Shown: positions 36,601-48,300 of the stretch, piece by piece
Layout: each line of letters begins with the position of its first letter
Position numbering within the stretch: position 1 is the stretch's first letter
Assembly: GCA_037976565.1 (NCBI GenBank)
Contig: CP137674.1
Span: 9,033,789 to 9,097,788 of the forward strand
Length of the DNA stretch: 64,000 nucleotides
Reading direction: 5' to 3'
From: Mesocentrotus franciscanus
Lineage: Eukaryota > Echinodermata > Echinoidea > Camarodonta > Strongylocentrotidae
Translations under genes and position numbers: made by a program
Notes under the pieces: generated by a model
The model's database searches: none
What the model saw: only the letters and a program-made list of their open reading frames with translations
Told to the model about the DNA's origin: nothing

Positions 36601-39285
36601 ATGGTCCTACATGTTATCAGTGTCTGTGATATGGTGTAATAATAAAGCCCTAAAAAAATTGCGCTTCAAAATGATCATGAAGTGCCTCCAAAAAAAAAAA
36701 ATCTTTGAATGACCAGTTTTACCATACCCCTTTTTCCCCTATAGACTGTAGTGTTGTAAAAACTGTAGGAAAAACGGTTTTTGAAATTTCGAATTCCAAC
36801 CATAAATATCTTGATAATCAGACAGGCCATCGGCTTTTAAACGTCATGGAATTCCTGACACCATCATCATGATCATCACAAATTTACTGAACAGTGGCGC
36901 CTCAGGTTGCACTGTGTGGGAGCTCTCCATGTCTTCGTCGACTTTTCCATTATTTTTGATCCTGTTGCCATTTCTTCTACACTAGTCTGTTTACTTAGTA
37001 GTAGAGGACCTACAAGACCAGGGGGGTGTTTCACAAAGACTAAGATCGACTTTTAAGTTGGACTTAAGTATAACAGGCCGTTCATGCCATTGGTTGCTAT
37101 CCCAATTGGTCTCTAAATTATAATCTTTAGATCATATTTTTTCCTTCAATAATGAATTATCAAAAAATGTAAGTTTTGTAGATTTTTACCATGATTTGTA
37201 CATCCCTTGAGAGACCAATGCCAGTAAATAATGATAGCAAATAATGGCATGAACGGCCTGTTATACTTAAGTCCAACTTAAAGTCGATCTTAGTCTTTGT
37301 GAAACACCCCCCAGTTTGAAGTTCTTATATCTTCCTATTCAGTTGATACAGTTATTCATCCATCTACTTTCGTTTAGCAAAATATGTATATAGCTTGAGG
37401 TATGAACAATTATGATAACTTGATTTATTACATTTTAATTGTACATGTATATGATCATTCCTGTTTTTATGCACATTTTATGTAAACATTGCATTATTGG
37501 TCCTTGGACTACTGCATTGTACATTGTATACAGGTATGTTGATATTAATAAACTGAAATTGAATTGAATTGAATTGAAATTGAACTAAAGGTTTATAATT
37601 ATGATTGCAGCATGAGCCTAAATCCAGGATTTTGTTTAGAATCTGAGACAAAGATACCCAATCCTTTTAAAGGTTCTAATTTTGGAGGAGGACGTTCAAT
37701 GTCTTAACCAATGTTTAAAAGTCCCTGTGATTTAGAGGTGTTGTGTTAAATCCATTTAAAGGTTCTAATTTTGGAGGAGGATGTTCAATGTCTTAACCAA
37801 TATTTAAAAGTCCCTATGATTTAGAGGTGTTGTGTTAAAGTGGGTATGCCACCAGACTGGATTCCATGGTTCGAGGTTCGAGTCCCACCCCAGCACTATT
37901 AAATGTCCTACGGCAAGACATGAATCTACATTTACCACTCTCCACCCTGCGGGTGTTTCACAAAGACTAAGATCGACTTTAAGTTGGACATAACTATGGC
38001 AGGCCAATCATGCCACTGGTTGCTCTCACTATTATGATCTTTAGATAATATTTTTTCCTTTTTTCAATAATGAATTATCAAAAAAAGTAAATTCTGTAGA
38101 TTTGTGACCATGATTTGTACGTCCCTTGAGAGGCCAATGCCAGTAAATGGTGAGAGCAAACAGTGGCATGAACGGCCTGCCATAGTCCAACTTAAAGTCG
38201 ATCTTAGTCTAAGTTGTGAAACACCCCCCAGGTGAATTAAATGGGTACCCGGGAGGAAGAAATTCCTTGAATGCTTTAGCGCCTTACTATGGCAGCTCAG
38301 CTACAGCGTGGGTAATAATATGATACTTTGTATTGAGTGCAGTAGAGTATATTCATATAAATGGACGTATTATAAATAATATTATGATTTTGTAATATTT
38401 TTCAGAAAGTATTGCAGTAAAAGGTTGTTTTGGGGAGACTCATTTTTCTGAATGTCTTGACCAATACACTGTATATGAAAACATCCTCAGGATTTCTGTT
38501 ACGTAATATGGTTTGAAAAATGAAGTTTAGAAGGACTAGCCTCAGATATGAAGAGGATCCAACTGTTTTTGTTGATATAGGCAGAGGCAAATAATGATAT
38601 GATTATGCTGACATTAATTGTCATCCAATAATTAAATTGTCAATTGTAGTGTAAAGAGGATGTGTTAACTTCTTGATTCTAATGGTACAGGGAAATTTAC
38701 GTTCTTAGAGAGGAACATTTTCAATGATGTGGGAAAGATTACCGGGCAAATGAAGGGACCAGGACGTGTAGTGATAGTTCATGTTGTTACAGGTCTTTTC
38801 TTGCCCTGAAAAAGAACAGGACGCACAAAGAGATCTCTTTATTCTTGTGTGTACGTTTGTTTTGTTGTACAGAAAGAGACAAGGTCGTACAAGGAGTTGG
38901 TGGGGGACATCCTCCTTGGCCCGAGTGGTGACGTCCTGAAGGATTGCAAGGTCCGTCTGACGGAAGAGATCTTCAAGACGGAGAAGGTGGGAGAGTCGAC
39001 ATGTGACGCCGCCACGTTAGAAGCAGAGGGAACTCCCGTCAAAAGTAAAGATCCTCTCTTCAAAATCTTTTAAGATTCCCTTTTTCCCTGGTCAAATTGC
39101 CGATGTAGATTAGCACGTTTGTGTCTAAGTATAACAAAAAGTCATTGGTTAATGTTTTTTTAGTACCCCACCCCCTCATTTTCAATTTTATTTGATGTAG
39201 ATGTAAACCTCCAATGAGGAAATGAACAAAAGTGCTGTACTTCACGATTCTCAATCACCTAGTCTTGTGATTAAGATGAAGTAGA

Positions 39286-39319
<34 letters not shown>

Positions 39320-42300
39320 CTTGTAAAGGTCGGTCCTCTAGCTCTTCTCCCTATAGGTAAGTTTCTTCTCCCTAATGTTCACATTTGAATTAACCAAATG
39401 CAACAATCAAATTTAATATCTCCCAAGTAATTATGTCATAATCCACTTTTTATGTTTGGTTCAGGAACCACAACACCAAACTGCGCACACTGCAAAGACA
39501 ACCCTCGGAGAAAGTGCAAGCACTGTGCATGTCACGTGTGCGGCAGCAAGGAGGACGAAGACAAGACGTTGCTGTGTGACGAGTGCGACATGCCGTTCCA
39601 TATTTACTGCCTGGACCCACCCATGGAGTCCATACCTGATGTTGATGAATGGTAAGTTACAATGTCACCTTGAGGTGATGGGGCACACTTGCACATTTTG
39701 GCAGTTTGTTTGTTTGTTTTACCTGACTGCTAACAAAGCATGTGTATGCTTATAAGTAAGCAACCAGGGGACCGACAGCCGTAAGTCCTCGCCGAGGGAC
39801 TTGGTAATGAGGATAAATGCCTTACCAACGGTCACTAGCACATCAACTTTGTTTCGAACCCAGGATCTCCCGGTTACGAGACACCTGCTCTACCTCTGAG
39901 CCATCGCACTAGCTTTTCAATAATATTTGTGGCAAGTTTATGTGTGAAAAATCACAAAACCGTAAGTTGTAATGAGACTGTTGACAGGATGATCAAGAGC
40001 CCGGTCTCTGAAGCTCTCTTTCTGTTCGGAAGTAACACCTCTGCAGCAGATCAAAGAACAAGTTTGCCAACATCCCGGTAGAACACTTCTATTGAAATTC
40101 ATAATAATTTTAATTGCACATCTGTGAACTAGTACATATCATGATTTTGTGAAACAATGCCCTGTTTACTTTCTTTTTCTCCAAATACATGTATTAATTA
40201 CAATTGTTGGGGAGGGTAACCTGGTGTTATATAAATTGTTAATACAAACTGACATATATTTTGATTTATTCTTGTGCAACCAATTTCAATTTCAATTTCA
40301 ATTTCAATTTCAATTAATTTATTATCTGACAAATATGAAACATATAACAGTCATGCATAAATTGGTGAACTAAAAGATGCATTTGTAAATTAATAAATGA
40401 ATTAATAAATTAATACTCTTCAAAAAGGGAAAGACCTAAAAGGATCATACAGCAGTAAATTTTTGACAAGCATCCAATTTTCTTTAGAGATCCTGTCACT
40501 GGGGAAGATTTTCCAGTTATCATGCTTGATGGTGGTATGGACAGAAAAATAGTTTGAGGGAAAATGAGTAACCACGTCCTGGACTTGGATCTATCAATCT
40601 GCTATCCTTGAGGATAGCCGCAGATAAGATTGAAAAGACCATGAGATGAAGTAAAGTTCCTTTTCCAGGGAGGTTCTTAAACATGAACTGTCTTTTAGTT
40701 TATCCCTTTACAAGTTTTATGTAAATTTGAGATCCTGCTGTAAATGTTGGTAAACTATATGAAGTTTAAGCTCTTTTCACAGAAAATAAAATAAAAAGTC
40801 TACTGTTAGATCCTATACCACCTTGAATGATTATTCATTTTCTTGAAAATGTCTGCTTTCTTTTCAAATTTTAGTTAAGATTTACACTATATTTCAGTAT
40901 TTCGGATGGAAAAATAAAGTGAAATATTTCACAGAGTAAATTTTGACATTTGTATTTACTTGAATGTATGATTGAGATCTATAGAACAGAAGAAGAAAAA
41001 AAATTGCTTTCATATCTTTGTCTAGGTATTGCTTTGTATGTAAGAATGATAATCTAGATGTTGTTAGGGCTGAGGAGTAGGTATTGCTTTGTATGTAAGA
41101 ATGATAATCTAGATGTTGTTAGGGCTGAGGAGTAGGTATTGCTTTGTATGTAAGAATGATAATCTAGGTGTTGTTAGGTCTGAGGAATAGGTATTGCTTT
41201 GTATGTAAGAATGATAATCTAGATGTTGTTAGGGCTGAGGAGTAGGTATTGCTTTGTATGTAAGAATGATAATCTAGATGTTGTTAGGGCTGAGGAATAG
41301 GTATTGCTTTGTATGTAAGAATGATAATCTAGATGTTGTTAGGGCTGAGGAATAGGTATTGTTTTGTATGTAAGAATGATGATCTAGATGTTGTTAGGGC
41401 TGAGGAGAAACAAAGCAAGAAAAAAGAATTTGGGTCTGTAGAGCAGAAATAAAAAACATTGATGTAATATACAACCTCTCTAATTATTTCTTTATTTAAA
41501 GTGACTCAGTAACATTGCCTCAGATTCTGAAACAAAATCCTGGATTTAGCTCATAATCATAATTATAAACCTTTAGGTCAGTCAGGAATCCCATGACTTT
41601 TGCAAGCCGATCGCCTGTCTGATTATCAAGATATTTATGATTGGAAATCGAAATTTCATTTTTCGTTTTCCTAACGGTTTTTATAACACTACAGTCTATT
41701 GGGGAACATGAGTATGGTAAAACCGGTAACTCAAAGATTTTTACTTTTTTGAGGCACGTCATGATCATTTTGAAGCACAATTTTTCTAGGGCTTCAATAT
41801 TACACCATATCACAGACACTGATTTTGGATTTAACATTGTAAAACGATGCCTTTTAACAACAAAAAATATTTGTAATTATTTTTACCAGGTACTGCCCTC
41901 TGTGCAAAAATGATTCATCAGAAGTGGTTATGGCTGGAGAGAAGCTCAAGGCAAGCAAGAAAAAAGCCAGGATGGCATCAGCAACATCCACCTCTCAGAG
42001 AGATTGGGGAAAGGTAAGGTCAAAGTTCACAGGTCAAAACTTTAGTTCGGCATCCCTCTAAATTTATCTCGACAAATATTTCTGCTGCACTTTTCTTGTA
42101 GTCGTGCTGCTATGAATTTCAGAACTGTTTTCTCAATATTATCAAGAACCTTCCTTTGCAGAAATAATTAGCATTTCTGTTTTGTTTCTTGATTTTTTTT
42201 ATAGGGTATGGCTTGCCAGGGTAGGACCAAGGTTTGCACGATAGTCCCACCCAATCATTTTGGTGCTGTCCCAGGTATCCATGTTGGACAGCTATGGAAG

Positions 42301-45300
42301 TTCAGGGTTCAGGTAAGTTTGTGTATGTTTTGTCTGCTTTGAAGAACCAGAAGGGCCTTAAGACCATGTGACTGAATGTGAATCGATGCACTTCAAGCTT
42401 CGAGATGCCACATTTGGCTTGGTATTTGTTTTATTTGACTAGGATAAATATATAGAGTTGAACAAATTTGATAATGAATTTTCAGTAAATGGCATCCTAT
42501 TTAATAGCATATGTGAAATCATTTTTCTTTTTTCCCCCAATATATATATATATATATAGTTTTTTACAAAAAACATACATTATAAATTCCACATAATTAT
42601 TTAGACTCGAGATATATTTGACATTTCATTACAAAAATGTAGTAGAGGAGGAACAAAATTGAGAATACTTTCATCGTGTTCAAAAGACTAATCTGTACAT
42701 TAAGAGGAACAAATGGCCTCATTAACATGTTTCTTGCTTTATATTATCAATCTTTTTTCTCAATAAGACCAAGAAAATTTAGTTATTTGTGTCGATATTG
42801 TCTAATTTTTTTCAGGTTAGTGAGGCTGGAGTACATCGACCCCATGTAGCTGGTATACATGGTCGAGAGTTTGAAGGAGCATACTCTATCGTTCTAGCAG
42901 GTGGATACGAAGATGATCTGGTGAGTTTTCCTCGTACTCATTAAGGCTCGTTCAGATATGACGCCGTAAATCGCCAAAACAAAAACAAAATCTGTGTAAA
43001 TGAATGGCAACCGTGTGCAACGAAGGACCTGCTCATTTTCACTTAGCTCTGTGTTATGAGATAGAGAAATTGAAAAGATGATTGGTACTACAAAATCGGA
43101 GAATCACGTTGAGAAATGTGAAGCGTACTACACCTTACGTCATCATTAAAAAAACGCTGCAGTTTTGCCGGGTCGTATAATAAAATAATACACAACATTT
43201 ATTAGGCGCTTAATACGGTTGTTTCTAAGCGCACCATTGTCTGTCTACAAATTACCAACAAAAACTATAATGAACACACGAATTATAAATCTGTTCTTTT
43301 TTCAATAAATCATGCATATATAATAATAAAAATGAGATCAAACATAAGATCATACATACAAGGAATAAGATGGTGTGCACCTCCTTTGACCGACTCACAA
43401 CTGAGCCCGTGTAGAATATCATTCATGAATTAAAAAGGTGCGTTTTCAGCAAGGTCTTAAACTGGTCAAGGGAATGAGTATTATGAATATGCGCTGGTAG
43501 TTTGTTCCAAAGGATCTGAACGATGCCTTGAGGTGGATTAAGTTGGACCTAGTTTAATTAAGTCTGATGATGTATTTAGCACAGGGTGTCAATCGTCATT
43601 CTGTACAATTATCTATTATGCTGTAACAAATGACATTAACAAAATGAAATTTAGTTTTCCATGAAAACACACAGAATTGATTGGTATAGACGAGTCACAT
43701 ATTCTCTGCTGAGAGCCACGAGGGAGTTAAATAATAGGTTTTATATAACATCTACGGTAGATCCTTGTCATTTGATTGGAGGATTGTTGGTCACAAGATA
43801 TTCAATAAATATTCTTTTGAACGACTACGTCATTGAGCGTGCATTATTGGTTATATGCGACCCATTATATAAAACAAATAATGAATGTTTTTCAATCGTT
43901 CAATAGTGCGAATATTTCCATTCATTGAAAGATTAACGCTCTATTGAACTCATGAACATTCATTATTTGTATATTATTATAGAGTTAACACCTGTCTGGC
44001 TCATAACAGATGATATGTCATACAGTGCCTGCACGGAACCTGAAGACGATGTAGATAACTCAAGTGAAAGATTTTGTGATTGCTGACAAAAACAAAGTCT
44101 TTGCACCTTTTAACGGTAGAACCTTGTATTCTATCCCTAGAATTTCTTTCAACTTCTTCCTTATTTCAAACCCTGTTTTTTTTTTTTTTTTTTTTCTTCT
44201 TCAACCCTAAACAGGATAACGGAGATGAGTTCTACTACACAGGGAGCGGAGGAAGAGACTTGTCGGGCAACAAGCGTACAGCCGAGCAGTCACATGACCA
44301 AAAACTTGCCAAGATGAATATGTAAGTCACATGATCCTTCCCTTTGTTAGAGTGCATGAAGGGGATTAGGAAAGGATATGATTTTTATATCTATAAAGGA
44401 TGTGGAGATTATATTCAGATTCTGTGATTAAAAATGTGTGATATCTTTCGATGTGCTCAACATTTTGTAAACTTTGCGATGGTGAAGTGTTGACAGATGT
44501 TACCAGGTCCACAGTCCGTTTCAGGAGTATGCAGCTAAGCCTGTGTTGCAAGTTGATCTACTATCAAGCTAATGTTTTCTTCCATATCATCATTTATTTT
44601 TTCCTGTATTTATAAACTATACTTTAAAGAAGGTGTACTCCTTGTCAATGTTTATCTCTCAAATTTTTAATTTGCAGGGCCCTTGCACGTAATTGCAATG
44701 CCCCCATTGACAAGACCAAAGGAAACGAAGCCAAGGACTGGAAGGCAGGCAAACCTGTAAGGGTCGTCCGAAATGCCAAGGGTCGCAAGCACTCCAAGTA
44801 TGCACCAGAAGACGGAAACAGATACGATGGTATTTACAAGGTGAGTGTAGTGTTACTGTCATACACTCGTAAGAATGCTCGTCTCTTTAACAAAAATGAT
44901 TACATTAAAATCTAAAGAATAAGAAAGATGTTACTGATGGAAAATATGTCTCCTGTTTGTACAGATTGTAAAGTACTGGCCTGAGAAAGGAAAGAGTGGA
45001 TTCCTGGTATGGCGATACCTGATCAGACGAGATGATCCCTACCCAGCACCCTGGAGCAAGGCTGGTAAGAGGAAGATCAAGGAACTGGGACTCGAGATTG
45101 AGGTGAGGATACTACTATTTTACCCTTTGACCTATTGAATAATAAGACCGAGATTGGATCGACGTGTTGAAGGAAAATGAAATTATTTCCAAAGGGTCAA
45201 AACCTATTCTTATTGGGGTTGGGGGGTTAGGGGGTTGGAGGGATCCCCTCCCAAGATCTTAGCTGCAAAAAGTCTGATCGCACTTTAGGAGGAGAGGTTG

Positions 45301-48300
45301 TATACAAGTGTATGCAAATTCTTGATGTTTGTCAGATGTAGGCCTGACAAGGTCACTTGACCTTGCAAGTGATTGCAGCCTTGATCTCAAAGGTTGCACA
45401 AGACTTGAAAGATAGAAGGCACTGAAGGACATGTCACACGGTAGATGTGGATTTGAGAGGAGGGGGGAGGGTTGAAAGAAATCCTTGAAAGTTCAACTCC
45501 TAGTTTCAGTGGATTCAAAGAAAATATATCGGAGACTCAGAGAATGTCGGTCAATATTGGATAGAATTCATCATTTCACATATTGGAACCTTTGTATATG
45601 CTGCGCTCAAAGCCCATATCCAAGGCAGGGATGCCACCCCAAAAACCCTTAGGATAGGATGGCCTACAGTTCATTTAATCCAGCTCCTTTTGCACTATAT
45701 TTATTTTGCTGTCCTCTTTTTTTCTTTTTTCGCAGTACCCTGATGGTTACCTTGAGGTGATGGCAGCCAAGGAAGCAGCGAAAGAGAAAGAGAAGGAGAA
45801 GAAAGGATTATCAGAAGATGATGAAGAGGACGAGGAGAATAAGAAATCAAAGAAGGGCAAAGGAAAGAAGAGGCAAAGAGAAGGTACGATAATCCAATTC
45901 CATCTCCACGAATGTGAGTGAGGGTATTATGCATTTTTGCATTAGGTGGGATGTAGGAGGGTTAAACCTTAGGAAAGGTTTTACAGAGTGTCACATTTCA
46001 GGAAACATGATTCATGTAATCTTCATGTGTATGAGTAGGGAATTATGCATTTAAAGAGAAAGTCGAGTTCTGGGAAGAGGTGAAAAATAATTGTGACCGT
46101 TATCATTGTTATTATGCAAGTGTGGAAGAACATCAGATAAAAATTGTTCTCTGAAAAGCATAGCTCTTCAAATGCTTTCATATTCTAAATATGGCATGTA
46201 ACAACATAAAAATCGGGACGGATTTTTATGCCACATGTTCGTGTAGCCCCATATACATCTTTCTGTGTACAGTGCTTGTAACTTTACCAAGACTGGGCCA
46301 AATTTCTTATAATTTTGATGATTCCAGAACCTTGCAGTACACACCAATACTTATATGCTAGATGATCGACCTTTTCTGATCGATTCCACACCGTTTCTTT
46401 CACAATGCAATTGCATGACCAGAACTCAACTTAATCTTTAAACAACAACCATTCCACATTTTGTGGTTTGGCTCAATAACTTTTGATTCAGAGCCCTCAC
46501 AAATATCATCCATTTTTGTTTCATGACTATTGTACGTTTGATGTTAAGAATTTTAAATCCTTAAATTGGCAACACATTGAGAAATTCAAAATCATTTTTT
46601 TTTTTATCAACACTGGCAATTTTTCAACTTTTGACATCATTCCCGCCCATTTCAGGGACATCATATTTTATTAGAACAATGAAGTAATAAAAGAATAAAA
46701 TTATTGTTGCCAATTTGAAGGACAATATGTGATTAATTTAGCCTTCAAAATAAATGCTGTTCTGAAAGGGTTCAAATGGAACTGTACCTGTATTTACATT
46801 GAACTGTGTGTTTGAAAAATGAAAATACATGAAAGTAGGGACGCTTTGAAGAGAAAATAATCTTCGGCTTCTGGAATGTACACGCCACATACACTGAAAA
46901 GATAAACCATTAAACAACAAGAGATTTAGAAAAAAGGCAATTATTAAGTGGTTTAAATTTTGTAGTAAATAGAGGTTTTCAAGGATTTCTTGAACCCATT
47001 CTTGCAATTTCCTCAAGTTCATCAGGGAAGGTAATCCCCCATTTTTACGAGCCTTACAAGCCTTTATGCTTTCTTCCAGAAGAACCCCAAAAGCCAACGC
47101 CAAAGAAGCCCAAGTTTGAGCTGAGCAAAGAGACACAGAAGATGGTTGATGAAGACGAACAGAACAAGTCTCAGTGGAAGTCCATCATCGAAGAGTGTAA
47201 TAGTGGAAAGGTAAGGGTTTTGTTTCTCTCAGTAGTATCCGTCTCTGTATCGTCTCCCGGTCCGAAGGTCCTTTGCAACTGAAATATTGATGCAACCAAA
47301 ATATTTGTACTGTCTACCTTTGACTAGTCACAGCACAACTGTTTGGTGTGATCTTACAATTTGAAATATGTTGGTTTTTGTTTTACGTCCATGGTATGGT
47401 CGTTATTCTAATGTGTACCTGCATCTCAATGTGTAATTTTCTTCTCCATAGACTTACTACTCCTTCGATACAGTTTAGTAAAGGGCATCTGATCGAAGTG
47501 CTTTCCAGTATATTTTTACCCCAATCATTGGATTCTATTACAATTCCACATTTTCAGTGCACACTCTCCACTCCACAGGGGAGCATACTAGCCAGTCACC
47601 ATTTTAAAACATAAGTACTTGGTATTAATGCAACCAGAATGTTTGCAATTTCACAAATGTGCAAATTAGAGAATTTCCTTGTTTTATCCATCAGAAATTC
47701 ATCACAGCTGTGGAGGATGCCTTCACATGCATCTGTTGTCAAGAAGTCGTCTATCAGCCCATCTCTACACCATGCTCACACAACATCTGCAAGGTAAGAC
47801 AACCACCCCTGTTCTTGTAAAGTGGAAGATTCCTGTTGTAGACAGAAGTAGCACATGTGGATGATTCCATTGCAGAAATGTATGATGTAAAGTTATCATC
47901 ACATTAAATAAAAGGAGATCCCACTTCAAAAAGGTAAAGAACTTTGAGTTGGACTAATGTAAACTCTCTCCCTTTTTTATATAACACCAAGGATGGACTC
48001 CGGTCCTTTTTTTTTAGTGGGGGAGTCTGGTATATCCACTGAAATGTTAATCCTCCATTGTTGGCATGTTGAGTGAAATATTTAGATCTGTTCTTTGGGC
48101 TGAGAAAGAGCTGAGTGGTAACAAAGAGTACCAACACACTAAAAAAAGGAGAGATACGTACATGGAGAACCTTAATCACAAATATCTGTAAGAGATAAGG
48201 CAGGCATCTTGCAATCAAGCAACATTAATTAAAATATCTTATCTTCCTGTTGTCTCTTGTCCTTTCTTCATCAGTGTTGCATCCAGCGTTCCTTCAAGGC

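Larger units (their letters stand above)
36553..37670 (+). mobile_element. Foldback element F1, copy 2, interrupted
   Basis: The F1 sequence runs from TTAAAGGCATTGTTTAAC to about 36859 (ATTCCTGAC) and resumes at about 37581 (TGAACTAAAGGTTTATAA), matching the uninterrupted copy at 381-767. A GGTTCTAATTTTGGAGGAGG block flanks it on both sides (36519 and 37671). Confidence 0.8.
35985..38872 (+). other. UHRF1 intron 4, nested transposon insertions
   Basis: It holds F1 copy 2 (36553-37670) interrupted by a LINE-tail fragment (36860-37580) that itself carries F2 copy 3, then a ~88-bp tandem duplication (37670-37835) and an S1 SINE split by F2 copy 4. The remaining ~550 bp before exon 5 shows nothing recognised. 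Confidence 0.8.
39652..41889 (+). other. UHRF1 intron 6
   Basis: Holds an S2 SINE (39747-39909), a (TCAATT)n tract that may be a minus-strand LINE tail (40281-40316) with an AT-rich possible 3' UTR beyond it, the 55-bp minisatellite (41025-41407) and F1 copy 3 (41495-41857). Confidence 0.75.
42921..44214 (+). other. UHRF1 intron 9
   Basis: Contains a partial F6 element, a LINE 3' end and an inverted-repeat element (listed separately). A T run of about 20 precedes the acceptor of exon 10. Confidence 0.75.

Noticed and set aside
37839..37900. Possible tRNA gene with B-box GGTTCGAGTCC
   Set aside because: It is the head of an S1 SINE; the body and split by F2 match other S1 copies.
39852..39909. 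Possible functional tRNA-Thr(CGT) gene on the minus strand
   Set aside because: The 3' half cannot close a proper acceptor stem and the sequence continues into a SINE body shared with 34506-34633.
46738..47136. 132-codon minus-strand frame
   Set aside because: Overlaps UHRF1 exon 14 antisense and intronic sequence; no recognisable domain.
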